Shown: positions 18,870 to 29,029, numbered from the stretch's first letter. The stretch: 64,000 nucleotides of DNA from Massilia sp. WG5 (GCF_001412595.2 NZ_CP012640.2:2232001-2296000), one strand, 5' to 3'. Notes: a model not told the origin generated them from the sequence alone. Numbers and translations are program-made.

Positions 18870-19750
18870 AGCGCTTCGACATCGCCATCGCCCTGCCGCC
18901 GGACTACCGCCGCCAGGACGCCTTCGCCTTCCACGGCCGCGACGCCGAAGGCCTGGCCGAACGCATCGAGGGCCAGCGCATCCGCAAGGGCGTGATGGTG
19001 GACGGCATGCCGGCGCTGCTCGCCATCGACCTCGGCGCGCAGCCGGACCAGGCCCTGTGCACGGTCGACATCGACAGCCGGGAACTGCCTGCTGCAGTGA
19101 AAGACATGCTGCTAAACATGCTGGGCCTGCGCATCGATCCCGCGCCTTTCGAGGCGATCGCCGCCGGCGATCCGCTGTTCGCGCCGCTGGTCCAACGCGA
19201 GCGCGGCCTGCGCGTGATCCAGTCCGCCAGCATCTTCGAAGCGCTGAGCTGGGCCATCATCGGCCAGCAGATCAACCTGGGTTTCGCCATCTCCCTGCGC
19301 CGCACCTTCATCTCGCTGGCCGGCCGCGCCCACCCCGACGGCTTGTGGTGCTATCCGGAAGCGATCGATGCGGCGCGTCTCGACCTCGACCAGCTCACCG
19401 GCCGCAAATTCTCGCGCGCCAAGGCCGAGACCCTGCTGCGCCTGGCGCGCCTGGCCGCGGACGGCGAGCTGGACCTGGAACGCGACGCCGATCCCGGCGC
19501 GGTCAGCGAGCGCCTGCTGGCCGTCAAAGGCATCGGGCCATGGACCGTGAACTACGCGCTGCTGCGCGGCTATGGTTTCCCGGATTGCTCGCTCGAGGGC
19601 GATGTTGCCGTGCGCACCGCCATCGGCCGCCTGCTCGGCGCGGAACGCCCGAATCTGCCGGCAGCGGCAGCCTTCCTGCAGGCCTACCGTCCGCATCGCA
19701 CCATGGCGGCTGCGCACCTGTGGGCCAGCCTGAGCCAACCTGCAGGATAA
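18866..19750 (+). CDS. DNA-3-methyladenine glycosylase II (AlkA-type)
   Basis: A 294-residue HhH-GPD glycosylase close to AlkA in length (282). The N-terminal AlkA_N-like domain is followed by IIGQQINLGFAISLRR, the helix-hairpin-helix VKGIGPWTVNYALLRGYG, and EGDVAVR with the catalytic aspartate at residue 246. It would excise 3-methyladenine and other alkylated bases. The GTG start at 18866 overlaps the preceding permease stop by four bases; the protein opens VKRFDIAIALPPDYR, a normal AlkA_N start. No Ada regulator is adjacent. Confidence 0.88.
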   Translation: MKRFDIAIALPPDYRRQDAFAFHGRDAEGLAERIEGQRIRKGVMVDGMPALLAIDLGAQPDQALCTVDIDSRELPAAVKDMLLNMLGLRIDPAPFEAIAAGDPLFAPLVQRERGLRVIQSASIFEALSWAIIGQQINLGFAISLRRTFISLAGRAHPDGLWCYPEAIDAARLDLDQLTGRKFSRAKAETLLRLARLAADGELDLERDADPGAVSERLLAVKGIGPWTVNYALLRGYGFPDCSLEGDVAVRTAIGRLLGAERPNLPAAAAFLQAYRPHRTMAAAHLWASLSQPAG

Positions 19751-19803
19751 GGGCTGTGACCGGCATCAAAGCGACCTCATCAAATAATAAACAGACTGCT
19801 CTC

Positions 19804-20850
19804 ATGAATATTCGAACGATGGTTTGCGCACTGCTGATGGCGTGCGCTGGCATGGCGCAGGCCCAGCGCGCGCCCGCCGACGTCACTGAAGCGCCGGACG
19901 ACCATGGCGCCTACCTGTCGCTGGTCTTCGGCAACGGCCGCATCCATGGCGGCAACGCCGAGGGCTACCGCTGGATGCGCGGACGGACCTTCGAAGTGCG
20001 CGCGGGACGCCAGCAGCGCACCCTGTTCGGCTCGGCCCTGCCGGACAGCCTCAGCGAACGGATCGACTTCGTCCACTACAACGAGGGTCACCCGGACAAC
20101 AACCACCGCGACGGCTTCGCCGTGCAATGGCTGATGGTCCGCAAGCTGGGCGCGGGCACCGCCTTCGAGCTGGGCGTCGGCCCCTACCTGAGCATGAACA
20201 CCACCGTCATCGACGGCCGCCAGATCGACGACGCCAAGGTCGGCGCCCTGGTCAGCCTGGGCCTGCGGCTGCCGCTGGGCGCCCTGCCGTCCGGCACCCA
20301 CCTGCGCATCGGCTACAACCATGTGCAGATGCGCAATGTGCACCGCTCCGATGCGCTGATGATCGGCATCGGGCGCCAGTTCGGCCGCTCCGAGCCCGAT
20401 CCGGAAACGGACCCGGCCGACGGCCAGACATGGTTCGGCGTCTCGGTCGGCAACTCGATCACGAATATGTCCGGCACCGACGGCGCGATCGCGTCGGTGC
20501 TGGAAGTGCGGCGCTACCTCGGCGAGCGGATGGAGCACTGGGCCGTGTCCGGAAAATTCCTGTTCGAGGGCGATGACGGCGCCCGGGTCGACCGCCGCGG
20601 CGCCGCGGCCCAGCTATGGTATGTGCAGCGGGTCACGCCGCGCTTCGCGATGAGCGCCGGCCTCGGCCCCTACGTTGCCCGCAACCGCCGCGACGACAAT
20701 ATCACGCATGCCAACCTCTTGATCAGCTTCCAGGCCGAGCACGCCTTGTCGCGGCACCTGCGCGCCTTCATGAACTTCAACCGCGTGAAAACCTTCCGCC
20801 AGACCGATGACCGCGACCTGTTCCAGCTGGGCCTGCTGAAGGATTTCTGA
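19804..20850 (+). CDS. Secreted outer-membrane beta-barrel-like protein
   Basis: A 348-residue protein with a signal peptide (residues 1-20, ending GMAQA). The mature part is built of amphipathic alternating strands ending in aromatic residues (for example HLRAFMNFNRVKTFRQTDDRDLFQLGLLKDF at the C-terminus, ending in Phe), typical of outer-membrane barrels, and shows an internal duplication feel around two FGVSVGNS/YLSLVFGNG strand starts. I cannot assign a specific family or substrate. It begins 53 bases after the glycosylase. Confidence 0.65.
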   Translation: MNIRTMVCALLMACAGMAQAQRAPADVTEAPDDHGAYLSLVFGNGRIHGGNAEGYRWMRGRTFEVRAGRQQRTLFGSALPDSLSERIDFVHYNEGHPDNNHRDGFAVQWLMVRKLGAGTAFELGVGPYLSMNTTVIDGRQIDDAKVGALVSLGLRLPLGALPSGTHLRIGYNHVQMRNVHRSDALMIGIGRQFGRSEPDPETDPADGQTWFGVSVGNSITNMSGTDGAIASVLEVRRYLGERMEHWAVSGKFLFEGDDGARVDRRGAAAQLWYVQRVTPRFAMSAGLGPYVARNRRDDNITHANLLISFQAEHALSRHLRAFMNFNRVKTFRQTDDRDLFQLGLLKDF

Positions 20851-21264
20851 CTAGTTCCATTGCGGTAGGCCGTCGAACTGCTGGGCGCCCTCGCCGGCAA
20901 AGCGGATCAGCTCGGACAGGGGCACGGTGGCCAGGTTGTCGCGCCCATAGTGGCCGCCGAGCGCGCTCGGAATCCTGAGGCAATACTTGCGGCCAGCGCT
21001 CAGCGGCCCCAGGGTGGATTCCGCCAAACATACCTGTTCCGGCATGTACCAGTCGTTCAGAAATTCCTGGTTATAGGACAGGGCATCGAGGGCGGCGCGG
21101 TCCTCGGCCACCGGTTCGCAGCGCAGGTCCTGCGGCGACAGGCGCCAGTACCTGCCTTCGTCGTCGCGGATGATCAGGTTACCGAAGGCATTCTCCCCCA
21201 GCACTTCCTCAGCCTGCAGGCCGACCCAGCCCCAGGCTTCGTTTATCTCGTCAACAGTTATCAT
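20851..21264 (-). CDS. DUF1851-like protein, resembling T6SS immunity protein Tdi1
   Basis: A 137-residue cytoplasmic-type protein without signal peptide. FGNLIIRDDEGRYWRLSPQD and the late block ESTLGPLSAGRKYCLRIPSALGG resemble the DUF1851 domain named after the Tdi1 immunity protein that neutralises a T6SS DNase. No partner toxin is next to it here, so it is an orphan immunity-like or GAD-like domain gene. I use the ATG at 21264, with GGGAGG six bases upstream; a longer frame would add a low-complexity leader. Assignment is from memory of the family pattern. Confidence 0.6.
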   Translation of the reverse strand: MITVDEINEAWGWVGLQAEEVLGENAFGNLIIRDDEGRYWRLSPQDLRCEPVAEDRAALDALSYNQEFLNDWYMPEQVCLAESTLGPLSAGRKYCLRIPSALGGHYGRDNLATVPLSELIRFAGEGAQQFDGLPQWN

Positions 21265-21375
21265 GGATAGCCTCCCGCATTCAGCCGTCATGTCTTCGAC
21301 CGGGCTGGACTGCAGTGGTTGCGACGAAGGGGAGGAGGATTGAGGCGCTTCAGGCGCGCCTGGCGCGGTCGGCAC

Positions 21376-21416
21376 AAATGAAAAGGCCGCTGATCCTGAA
21401 CAGGATCAACGGCCTT
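21376..21416 (-). terminator. Intrinsic terminator of tRNA-fMet
   Basis: On the minus strand AAGGCCG-x-TGATCCTG and its complement form a long hairpin (21383-21416, one internal mismatch, two-base loop) followed by TTTTCATTTG, directly after the tRNA-fMet 3' end. Confidence 0.85.
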
Positions 21417-21422
21417 GGAATC

Positions 21423-21499
21423 TGGTTGCGGGGACAGGATTTGAACCTGTGACCTTCGGGTTATGAGCCCGACGAGCTGCCAGACTGCTCCACCCCGCG
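21423..21499 (-). tRNA. Initiator tRNA-fMet (CAT)
   Basis: A 77-base tRNA with encoded CCA. The anticodon CAT is at 21463-21465 (reverse strand). Three consecutive G-C pairs in the anticodon stem and the unpaired first base of the acceptor (C opposite A) are the hallmarks of the bacterial initiator. It is transcribed toward the DUF1851 gene and ends at an intrinsic terminator. Confidence 0.97.
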
Positions 21500-21627
21500 T
21501 CTGATGGTTCGTATTATACGGGCATTCCGCGGTTTAGGCAATGCCGGGTCCATTTCTCCCCCTGCGTGCGGCACAGTTGGCGCGATACGGTGGTAAAGTA
21601 AGGGCAACGTCATTACCTCCTTTCTCC

Positions 21628-22209
21628 ATGAAATTCTGCTCCGAGTGCGCCCATCCGGTGACGGTGGCCATCCCCGAAGGCGACAACCGTCCGCGCTACG
21701 TGTGCTCCCAATGCGGCACCATCCATTACCAGAACCCGAAGATGGTGATCGGCTCGATTCCGGTCTGGGAACAGGACGGCGAGCTGCGGGTGTTGTTGTG
21801 CAAGCGCGCGATCGAACCGCGCTACGGCTACTGGACCCTGCCCGCCGGCTTCATGGAAAACGAGGAGACCACCGGCCAGGCCGCGGTGCGCGAGACCGAG
21901 GAGGAAGCGGGCGCCAACGTCGAGCTGGGCAACCTGTTCACCCTGCTGAACGTCGCCCACGTGCACCAGGTCCACCTGTTCTACCTGGCGCGCCTGCTCG
22001 ACCTGGATTTCGCGCCCGGCATCGAGAGCCTGGACGTGCAGCTGTTCGCGGAACACGAGATCCCCTGGGACGACCTGGCCTTCCCGACGATCCGCAGCAC
22101 GCTGGAGCTGTTCTTCGCCGACCGCCGCAAGGTGCTCGAAGGCGGCAGCTACGGTTTCCACAGCCGGGATATCACCCGGCCGATGCGGGCTCCCGTCGAA
22201 CCCGATTGA
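21628..22209 (+). CDS. Nudix hydrolase with N-terminal zinc ribbon
   Basis: A 193-residue protein. Cys4/Cys7 and Cys26/Cys29 form a four-cysteine zinc ribbon, as in NudC-like and ADP-ribose pyrophosphatase-like Nudix proteins. The Nudix box is complete at residues 74-96 (G74, E80, R88-E89, E92-E93, G95). The substrate is uncertain; related beta-proteobacterial proteins are annotated as ADP-ribose or NADH-type hydrolases. The start at ATG 21628 begins MKFCSEC, the family N-terminus. It is followed after 13 bases by aat. Confidence 0.9.
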   Translation: MKFCSECAHPVTVAIPEGDNRPRYVCSQCGTIHYQNPKMVIGSIPVWEQDGELRVLLCKRAIEPRYGYWTLPAGFMENEETTGQAAVRETEEEAGANVELGNLFTLLNVAHVHQVHLFYLARLLDLDFAPGIESLDVQLFAEHEIPWDDLAFPTIRSTLELFFADRRKVLEGGSYGFHSRDITRPMRAPVEPD

Positions 22210-22222
22210 TCATAGAGAGACG

Positions 22223-22945
22223 ATGATCCCCTGGCTCGAAGCGAATACGCCCTTCCCCGACGTATCCGAGGCACTGACCACCGACGCTCCCGGCCTGCTC
22301 GCGGCCGGCGCCGACCTCTCGCCCCAGCGCCTGCTGCAGGCCTACCGCAACGGCATCTTCCCCTGGTTCTCGGAAGGCCAGCCGATCCTCTGGTGGAGCA
22401 CCGACCCACGCATGGTGCTGTACACCGACCGCTTCAAGGTCAGCGACAGCCTGAAGAAAACCTTGCGCAAGGTCGAACGTTCGCGGCTCGGGGACGGCCC
22501 CTGGGTGGTGCGCTTCGACAGCGCCTTCGAATCCGTGATGCGCTCCTGCGCCGCGCCGCGCAAGGACGGTCCCGGCACCTGGATCTCGGAAGACATCATC
22601 GCCGGCTACACCGGCCTGCACCGCATGGGCTATGCCCACTCGGCGGAAGTGTGGCTGGACGGCGAACTGGTCGGCGGCGCCTATGGCGTGTGCATCGGCC
22701 GCATGTTCTATGGCGAATCGATGTTCGCGCGCGTCACCGACGCCTCGAAGGTGGCGCTGGCCTACCTGGTCGCCTTCCTGCGCAGCCAGGGCGTGCGCAT
22801 GCTCGACTGCCAGCAGGAGACCGGCCACCTGGCCTCGCTGGGCGCCATGCCGATTCCGCGCAAGGTCTTCCTCGACCACCTGCGCCAGGCCATCGCCGAG
22901 CCCGCCATCGAACGCTGGGAAGTTGCGCCACCGTTGACCACCTAA
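22223..22945 (+). CDS. aat: Leucyl/phenylalanyl-tRNA-protein transferase
   Basis: A 240-residue Aat. Characteristic parts are [39 protein letters not shown] near the start and [18 protein letters not shown] with the aminoacyl-binding region. It attaches Leu or Phe to N-terminal Lys or Arg of proteins and marks them for ClpS-ClpAP degradation. The next gene, bpt, performs the complementary reaction on acidic N-termini, so the two form a complete N-degron writing pair. Confidence 0.96.
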   Translation: MIPWLEANTPFPDVSEALTTDAPGLLAAGADLSPQRLLQAYRNGIFPWFSEGQPILWWSTDPRMVLYTDRFKVSDSLKKTLRKVERSRLGDGPWVVRFDSAFESVMRSCAAPRKDGPGTWISEDIIAGYTGLHRMGYAHSAEVWLDGELVGGAYGVCIGRMFYGESMFARVTDASKVALAYLVAFLRSQGVRMLDCQQETGHLASLGAMPIPRKVFLDHLRQAIAEPAIERWEVAPPLTT

Positions 22946-23004
22946 CGGTGCGCGGCGCCGTCTTTGGCTACAATGGGTCAAACACGTCGTCTCGAGAGCA
23001 TTGC

Positions 23005-23733
23005 ATGACGCACTTAAATGACCTGCCCTTTTCCACGCTGCAGTTCTATACCACAGCGCCCTATCCGTGCAGCTACCTTGATGCGCGGCAGGCGCGCTCG
23101 CAGGTAGCCACGCCTTCGCACCTCATCAATGCAGACGTGTATTCGGAACTGGTGCGCAACGGCTTCCGCCGCAGCGGCATCTTTACCTACCGGCCGTATT
23201 GCGACGGCTGCCGCGCCTGCATTCCGGTGCGGGTGGCCGTGAACGACTTCGGCCCCAACCGCAGCCAGCGCCGCGCCTGGAAGCGCCATGCCGAGCTGTC
23301 GGCCACGGTCGCCAACCTGTCGTTCTCGGACGAACATTATGCGCTCTACCTGCGCTACCAGACCACCCGCCACGTCGGCGGCGGCATGGACCAGGACAGC
23401 CGCGACCAGTACGCGCAGTTCCTGCTGCAGAGCCGGGTCAACACGCGCCTGGTCGAATTCCGCGAACCGGACGGCCTGCTCCGCATGGTGTCGATCATCG
23501 ACGTGCTGTCGGATGGCCTGTCCTCGGTCTATACCTTCTTCGATCCCGACGTCGAGGGCGCCTCCTTCGGCACCTACAACGTGTTGTGGCAGATCGAGCA
23601 GGCGCGCGAGCTGGGCCTGCCCTACGTCTACCTCGGCTACTGGATCGAGCAGAGCCCGAAGATGGCGTACAAGATCAATTTCCGGCCGCTGGAGGCGCGG
23701 ATCGACGGGGTGTGGGGCGTGCTGGAAAAGTAG
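23005..23733 (+). CDS. bpt: Aspartate/glutamate leucyltransferase (ATE1-like)
   Basis: A 242-residue Bpt. Signatures are [15 protein letters not shown], the cysteine cluster [13 protein letters not shown] (residues about 70-82), and MSxYTFFDPD-like [26 protein letters not shown]. It transfers leucine to N-terminal Asp or Glu. The start at ATG 23005 gives [15 protein letters not shown], the family N-terminus. It is on the same strand as aat, 59 bases apart. Confidence 0.95.
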   Translation: MTHLNDLPFSTLQFYTTAPYPCSYLDARQARSQVATPSHLINADVYSELVRNGFRRSGIFTYRPYCDGCRACIPVRVAVNDFGPNRSQRRAWKRHAELSATVANLSFSDEHYALYLRYQTTRHVGGGMDQDSRDQYAQFLLQSRVNTRLVEFREPDGLLRMVSIIDVLSDGLSSVYTFFDPDVEGASFGTYNVLWQIEQARELGLPYVYLGYWIEQSPKMAYKINFRPLEARIDGVWGVLEK

Positions 23734-23797
23734 GCAGTGTTTACGCCGAGGCCTGGCCGTACAATGTAGAATGTCGCGAATTCTCACTCACGCGACC

Positions 23798-24838
23798 ATG
23801 TCCGGAAAAATCTTGTACGCCCTCGCCCGCCCGCTCCTGTTCACCCTCGACCCCGAAACGGCCCACAACCTGACCCTGCCGGCGCTGCGCCGCGCGAACG
23901 CGCTCGGCCTGACCGGCCTGGTCAAGAAACCGGCGCCCGATCCGCGCACCGTAATGGGCATCACCTTCCCGAACCCGGTCGGCCTGGCCGCCGGGCTGGA
24001 CAAGGACGGCGCCTACATCGACGGCCTGGCGGCGCTGGGCTTCGGCTCGATCGAAGTCGGCACGGTGACGCCGCGCCCGCAGGCCGGCAATCCGAAGCCG
24101 CGCATCTTCCGCCTGCCCTCGGCGCGCGGCATCATCAACCGCATGGGTTTCAACAACGGCGGCGTCGACGCCTTCGTCGCCAACGTGCGCGCCTCGCGTT
24201 TCTACCTCGAGCAGCAGGGCGTGCTCGGCCTGAACATCGGCAAGAATGCCGACACCCCGATCGAGCGCGCCGCCGAGGATTACCTGCACTGCCTGCGCAA
24301 GGTCTACCCCTATGCCAGCTACGTGACGGTGAATATTTCCTCGCCGAACACCAAGAACCTGCGACAACTGCAGGGCGCATCGGAACTCGACGCCCTGCTG
24401 GCCCAGCTCAAGGGCGAGCAGTCGCGCCTGGCGGATGAATACGGCCGCTACGTGCCGCTGGCCCTGAAGATCGCGCCCGACGTCGACGGCGACCAGATCC
24501 GCGACATTGGCGCCGCCCTGCTGCGCCATGGCATCGACGGCGTGATCGCCACCAACACCACACTGACCCGCCGCGACGTCGAAAACCACCGCCACGGGGG
24601 CCAGCAGGGCGGCCTGTCCGGCGCGCCGGTATTCGACCTGTCGAACATCGTGATCCGCGCGCTCAAGAAGGAAGTCGGCGACGCCGTGCCCATCATCGGC
24701 GTGGGCGGCATCCTGAGCGGCAGCGACGCCCAGGCCAAGATCCAGGCCGGCGCCCAGCTGGTGCAGCTGTACAGCGGGCTGATCTATCGCGGGCCGGCGC
24801 TGATCAAGGAATGTGCGGACGCACTGCGCGCCCCCTAA
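23798..24838 (+). CDS. pyrD: Dihydroorotate dehydrogenase (quinone), class 2
   Basis: A 346-residue class 2 enzyme: an N-terminal amphipathic segment for membrane and quinone contact ([23 protein letters not shown]), the FMN barrel with GFNNGG and [16 protein letters not shown] carrying the catalytic serine, and [19 protein letters not shown] for phosphate binding. It performs the fourth step of pyrimidine synthesis at the inner membrane. A second in-frame ATG at 23771 would add nine residues; 23798 aligns better with E. coli PyrD. Confidence 0.95.
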   Translation: MSGKILYALARPLLFTLDPETAHNLTLPALRRANALGLTGLVKKPAPDPRTVMGITFPNPVGLAAGLDKDGAYIDGLAALGFGSIEVGTVTPRPQAGNPKPRIFRLPSARGIINRMGFNNGGVDAFVANVRASRFYLEQQGVLGLNIGKNADTPIERAAEDYLHCLRKVYPYASYVTVNISSPNTKNLRQLQGASELDALLAQLKGEQSRLADEYGRYVPLALKIAPDVDGDQIRDIGAALLRHGIDGVIATNTTLTRRDVENHRHGGQQGGLSGAPVFDLSNIVIRALKKEVGDAVPIIGVGGILSGSDAQAKIQAGAQLVQLYSGLIYRGPALIKECADALRAP

Positions 24839-24840
24839 CC

Positions 24841-24871
24841 CGTCGTCCCCGCGCAGGCGGGGACCCAAGTT
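24841..24871 (+). repeat. REP-like element, single copy
   Basis: CGTCGTCCCCGCGCAGGCGG followed by GGACCCAAGTT, a short palindrome with CCCCGC/GCGGGG-type arms. It matches the first halves of the elements at 26001 and 53321. It lies two bases after the pyrD stop. Confidence 0.75.
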
Positions 24872-24887
24872 TGCTTGTGAACCAATC

Positions 24888-24926
24888 GGGGGCAGATCCC
24901 GGTTTTCTCGGGTGGGCTCTGACCCC
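24888..24926. repeat. Imperfect inverted repeat before aldo-keto reductase
   Basis: GGGGGCAGATCCC (24888-24900) and GGGCTCTGACCCC (24914-24926) are inverted copies with two mismatches, able to form a hairpin across 13 bases. The arm GGGGTCAGAGCCC is of a kind that recurs between genes in related genomes, as I remember it. It is not followed by a T-run. Confidence 0.5.
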
Positions 24927-24945
24927 GACCGACTAGAGAACTGAT

Positions 24946-25992
24946 ATGAAGAAGCATCAACTCGGCCGCACCGACCTCTCCGTTTCCCGCGTCTGCCTCG
25001 GCACCATGACCTTTGGCGAGCAGAACACGGAAGCCGATGCGCACAGCCAGCTCGACTACGCGCTGGAACGCGGCATCAACTTCATCGACACGGCCGAGAT
25101 GTACCCGGTCATGCCGAGCGCCCGCACCCAGGGCTCGACCGAGCGCTTCATCGGCAGCTGGCTGAAGCAGTCCGGCAAGCGCGACCAGGTCGTGCTGGCG
25201 ACCAAGGCCGCCGGCCCGAACCCGAACATGCACTGGATCCGCGGCGGCAAACAGAACCTGGACGCCGCCAGCGTCCGCGAAGCCCTGCACGACAGCCTGC
25301 GCCGCCTGCAGACCGATTACGTCGACCTCTACCAGCTGCACTGGCCGAGCCGCAACGTGCCGATCTTCGGCGCCAACCAGTTCGATCCGGCGAAGGAACG
25401 CGAGGCCGTCGCCATCGAAGAGACGCTGGCCGTGCTCGGCGAGCTGATCGCGGAAGGCAAGATCCGTCACATCGGCGTGTCGAACGAAAGCCCGTGGGGG
25501 GTGTGCGAGTACATCAAGCAGGCCGAGATGAAGGGCCTGCCGCGCATCGCCACCATCCAGAACCTGTACAACCTGACCGCGCGCGCCTTCGAGACCACGC
25601 TGCTGGACGAAGTCTGCTACCGCGAACAGGTGAGCCTGCTGGCCTACAGCCCCCTTGCATTCGGCCAGCTGAGCGCCAAGTACCTCGACGATCCGAAGGC
25701 GCATGGCCGCCTGACGATCTTCCCGCCGACCTGGAGCCCGCGCTACCTGCGCCCGCCGGTGCTGGCGGCGGTCAAGGAATATGCGGAACTGGCGCGCGCG
25801 AACGGCATGCTGCCTTCGCAGATGGCGCTCGCCTGGTGCTATTCACGCTGGTTCGTGGGCTCGACCATCATCGGCGCGACCTCGCTGGCGCAGTTGAAGG
25901 AAAACATCGATGCGGAAAGCGTGACGCTGCCGGACGAGGTGGCGGCGGCGATCGATGCGATTCACGGCCGCTACACGAATCCGGGGCAGTAA
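24946..25992 (+). CDS. NADP(H)-dependent aldo-keto reductase (Tas-like)
   Basis: A 348-residue protein of E. coli Tas size. The catalytic tetrad is recognisable: Asp and Tyr in FIDTAEMYP, Lys in LATKAAGP and His in LYQLHWPSR. The C-terminal cofactor-binding loop appears as GSTIIGATSLAQLKENI. It would reduce small carbonyls using NADPH; no physiological substrate can be inferred. The immediate neighbours are repeats rather than an operon partner. Confidence 0.88.
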   Translation: MKKHQLGRTDLSVSRVCLGTMTFGEQNTEADAHSQLDYALERGINFIDTAEMYPVMPSARTQGSTERFIGSWLKQSGKRDQVVLATKAAGPNPNMHWIRGGKQNLDAASVREALHDSLRRLQTDYVDLYQLHWPSRNVPIFGANQFDPAKEREAVAIEETLAVLGELIAEGKIRHIGVSNESPWGVCEYIKQAEMKGLPRIATIQNLYNLTARAFETTLLDEVCYREQVSLLAYSPLAFGQLSAKYLDDPKAHGRLTIFPPTWSPRYLRPPVLAAVKEYAELARANGMLPSQMALAWCYSRWFVGSTIIGATSLAQLKENIDAESVTLPDEVAAAIDAIHGRYTNPGQ

Positions 25993-26000
25993 ACGAAAAA

Positions 26001-26078
26001 CCGTCGTCCCCGCGGAGGCGGGGGCCCAGGTTCGTGGCGGATTACAAAAACTTGGATTCCCGCCTTCGCGGGAATGAC
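26001..26078. repeat. REP-like pair in inverted orientation
   Basis: CGTCGTCCCCGCGGAGGCGG...CCCAGGTT (26002-26032) faces AACTTGGATTCCCGCCTTCG...GGGAATGAC (26049-26078). The two units are mirror-oriented with a 16-base spacer, like bacterial interspersed mosaic elements. They lie between the convergent aldo-keto reductase and cysB genes. Confidence 0.78.
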
Positions 26079-26101
26079 CTTGTTTTACGGTGCGGCTGTT
26101 C

Positions 26102-27034
26102 TTACTCCGCCGCCACCGGATGCAGCGCCCGCTCGATATCCGCCCGCGTAAACCCCTGCGCAAACCGCTCGATGAAATCGTACGCGTACGCGCGCAGGTA
26201 AGCGCCCTTGCGCACCGCCAGCCTGGTCACGTTCGGCGCGAACAGGTGCGAGGACTCGATCGCCCGCAGGCCGCGGTCGCGCCCGTGGTCGAAGGCCATC
26301 GAGGCGACGATCCCGACGCCCATCCCCAATGACACATACTGCTTGATCACGTCCGAATCCATGGCCGTCAGCACGATGTCCGGATTCACGCCGGCGGCGG
26401 CGAAGGCGGCGTCGATGTGGCTGCGGCCGGTGAAGCCGACGTCGTAGGTGATCAGCGGATGCTCGGCCAGGTCGGCCAGCCTGATCGGGCTCTGGCCCAG
26501 CAGCGGGTGGCCGTCCGGCACCACCACCAGGTGGCTCCAGCGGTAGCACGGGAAGGAGACCAGGTCAGGAAAGGTCGACAGGCCCTCGGTGGCGATGCCG
26601 ATGTCGGCGCGGCCCGACAGCACCCATTCGGCGATGTGGTCCGGTGCGCTCTGCTGCAGGGCGATGCGCACCCCTGGGAAGGAGGTGCGGAAGGCCTGCA
26701 CCACCTGCGGCAGCGCATAGCGCGCCTGGGTGTGGGTGACGGCTACCGTGAGCGTGCCGCTGTCCTGGGCCGCGTATTCGCTGCTGGCCTGCTGCAGGTT
26801 CTCGGCCTCGACCAGCAGGCGTTCGATGATCTTCAGGATGCCCTTGCCCGGGTCGGTCATGCCGGTCAGGCGCTTGCCGTTGCGTTCGAAGATGACCACG
26901 CCCAGCTCATCCTCGAGTTCGCGGATCTGGCGCGACACCCCCGGCTGCGAGGTGAACAGGGCGTTCGCCACTTCCGTCAGGTTGAAATTGCGGCGCGCTG
27001 CCTCGCGCACCGAACGCAGCTGCTGGAAGTTCAT
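26102..27034 (-). CDS. cysB: CysB-family LysR transcriptional regulator
   Basis: A 310-residue LysR protein of CysB/Cbl type: it opens [40 protein letters not shown], the CysB helix-turn-helix, and has the CysB-like effector domain ([30 protein letters not shown]). It activates sulfate or sulfonate uptake genes in response to sulfur limitation through acetylserine or APS. It overlaps cysA by four bases (ATGA), so it is co-transcribed with the transporter it presumably controls. Distinguishing CysB from Cbl needs alignment. Confidence 0.9.
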   Translation of the reverse strand: MNFQQLRSVREAARRNFNLTEVANALFTSQPGVSRQIRELEDELGVVIFERNGKRLTGMTDPGKGILKIIERLLVEAENLQQASSEYAAQDSGTLTVAVTHTQARYALPQVVQAFRTSFPGVRIALQQSAPDHIAEWVLSGRADIGIATEGLSTFPDLVSFPCYRWSHLVVVPDGHPLLGQSPIRLADLAEHPLITYDVGFTGRSHIDAAFAAAGVNPDIVLTAMDSDVIKQYVSLGMGVGIVASMAFDHGRDRGLRAIESSHLFAPNVTRLAVRKGAYLRAYAYDFIERFAQGFTRADIERALHPVAAE

Positions 27035-28104
27035 ATGCCATCCCCCTGGTCGACGAACACGTGCACCCGGCGCGGCTTCACCAGCAGGGTCTCGCCATCG
27101 CGCAGGCCCAGCTCGCGGTAACGCTCATTCGGGATCACCGCTTCGATCAATTGCGCATTGTCGGCACGCTCGAGGTCGAGCTGGGCCAGCGGGCCGATCG
27201 CGTGCGCGCGGCGCAGCTTGACCGCCACGCCCTCGCCGCCCGGCACGAAGCGTTCGACGTCGAGGTCGTGCGGACGGACGTAGGCGATGCCCTCGCCGTT
27301 CTGTACGCCGGCATATTGGGGCGCGTGGAAGGTCGCTTCGCCGCTGGCCAGCACGCCGTCGTTGACGCGGCCGTGGAACAGGTTGACGTTGCCCAGGAAG
27401 CCGTACACGAAGGGCGAGGCCGGCTGGTTGTAGACGGCGTCCGGGGTGCCGAGCTGCTCGACGCGGCCCTTGTTCATCAGCACCACCTGGTCGGCCACTT
27501 CCAGCGCTTCTTCCTGGTCGTGGGTGACGAAGATCGAGGTCACGTGCAGCTCGTCGTGCAGCTGGCGCAGCCAGCGGCGCAGTTCCTTGCGGACCTTGGC
27601 GTCCAGCGCGCCGAAGGGCTCGTCGAGCAGCAGCACGCGCGGCTCCACCGCCAGGGCGCGGGCCAGGGCGATGCGCTGGCGCTGGCCGCCGGACAGCTGC
27701 GGCGGGTAGCGGTCGGCGATCCAGTCCAGCTGCACCAGCTCGAGCAGCTTCTTGACCTTCTCGCGGATCTGCGCTTCGCTCGGGCGCTCCTTGCGCGGCT
27801 TGACCCGCAGGCCGAAGGCGACGTTCTCGAACACGGTCATGTGCTTGAACAGCGCGTAGTGCTGGAACACGAAGCCGACCTGGCGCTCGCGCACGTGGCT
27901 GGCGGAGGCGTCGTTGCCGTCCAGCAGCACGCGGCCGGCGTCCGGGAACTCCAGGCCGGCGATGATGCGCAGCAGCGTGGTCTTGCCGCAGCCGGACGGC
28001 CCGAGCAGCGCGGTCAGCTCGCCGTCCGCGAACTGCAGCGAGACGTCATCCAGGGCCGTGAACTGGCCGAATTGCTTGCGGATGTGTTGGACTTCGATCG
28101 TCAT
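27031..28104 (-). CDS. cysA: Sulfate/thiosulfate ABC transporter ATP-binding protein
   Basis: A 357-residue ATPase. Walker [10 protein letters not shown] near residue 37, Q-loop [15 protein letters not shown] signature [15 protein letters not shown] and Walker [14 protein letters not shown] are all present; the C-terminal 120 residues form a TOBE-like regulatory domain. It powers the CysT-CysW channel. The start [13 protein letters not shown] at 28104 is the normal CysA N-terminus, two bases after cysW ends. Confidence 0.95.
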   Translation of the reverse strand: MTIEVQHIRKQFGQFTALDDVSLQFADGELTALLGPSGCGKTTLLRIIAGLEFPDAGRVLLDGNDASASHVRERQVGFVFQHYALFKHMTVFENVAFGLRVKPRKERPSEAQIREKVKKLLELVQLDWIADRYPPQLSGGQRQRIALARALAVEPRVLLLDEPFGALDAKVRKELRRWLRQLHDELHVTSIFVTHDQEEALEVADQVVLMNKGRVEQLGTPDAVYNQPASPFVYGFLGNVNLFHGRVNDGVLASGEATFHAPQYAGVQNGEGIAYVRPHDLDVERFVPGGEGVAVKLRRAHAIGPLAQLDLERADNAQLIEAVIPNERYRELGLRDGETLLVKPRRVHVFVDQGDGI

Positions 28105-28106
28105 GC

Positions 28107-29027
28107 TCAGTGCTCCAGGGTATTTGCTTGCATTTGCACGGCCGCCTTGCGGCTCTGGTGCAGGCGCCATTCGATAAAGGATTTCACCGCCAGCGTGACC
28201 AGGGCCAGCAGGGCCAGCAGCGAAGCAATCGCGAACGCCGCCGTGAAGTTGTATTCGTTGTAGAGGATCTCGACCTGCAGCGGCATGGTGTTGGTCTCGC
28301 CGCGGATGTGGCCCGACACCACCGAGACGGCGCCGAACTCGCCCATCGCGCGGGCATTACACAGGATCACGCCGTACAGCAGGCCCCACTTGATGTTGGG
28401 GAGGGTCACGCGGCGGAAGGTCGCCCAGCCGGACGCGCCCAGCACCAGCGCCGCCTCTTCCTCTTCGCTGCCCTGGGCCTGCATCAGCGGGATCAGCTCG
28501 CGCGCCACGAAGGGGAAGGTGATGAAGACGGTGGCCAGCACGATGCCCGGCACCGCGAACAGGATCTTGACGTCGTGGTCCATCAGCCAGGGGCCGAACC
28601 AGCCCTGCGAGCCGAACATCAGCACGTACATCAGGCCGGCGATCACGGGCGAGACCGAGAACGGCAGGTCGATCAGGGTCAGCAGCAGGCTCTTGCCGCG
28701 GAAATCGAACTTGGCGATGGCCCAGGCCGCGGCGACGCCGAACACCAGGTTCAATGGCACCGAGATGAGGGCCGCGATCAGGGTCAGCTTGATGGCCGCC
28801 AGCGCGTCCGCATCGACGATGGACTCCTTGTAGGTAGCCCAGCCGTTCTTCAGGGCTTCGGCGAACACGGCGACCAGCGGCACGAACAGGAACAGGGTCA
28901 GGAACAGCAGCGCCACCGCGATCAATGCGTAGCGCACCCAGTTCGGTTCCAGCGTGTTGGTGGCCTTGCGCGGCGGACGCAGGACGGCCGGCTTCTCGTC
29001 TTTGACGGTATCGAGGACTGCGCTCAT
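28107..29027 (-). CDS. cysW: Sulfate ABC transporter permease CysW
   Basis: A 306-residue inner-membrane permease with six predicted helices and the binding-protein-dependent transport signature near [32 protein letters not shown]. The N-terminus carries a hydrophilic 30-residue extension. It pairs with CysT, whose gene ends two bases upstream of it. Confidence 0.95.
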   Translation of the reverse strand: MSAVLDTVKDEKPAVLRPPRKATNTLEPNWVRYALIAVALLFLTLFLFVPLVAVFAEALKNGWATYKESIVDADALAAIKLTLIAALISVPLNLVFGVAAAWAIAKFDFRGKSLLLTLIDLPFSVSPVIAGLMYVLMFGSQGWFGPWLMDHDVKILFAVPGIVLATVFITFPFVARELIPLMQAQGSEEEEAALVLGASGWATFRRVTLPNIKWGLLYGVILCNARAMGEFGAVSVVSGHIRGETNTMPLQVEILYNEYNFTAAFAIASLLALLALVTLAVKSFIEWRLHQSRKAAVQMQANTLEH

Positions 29028-29029
29028 TG

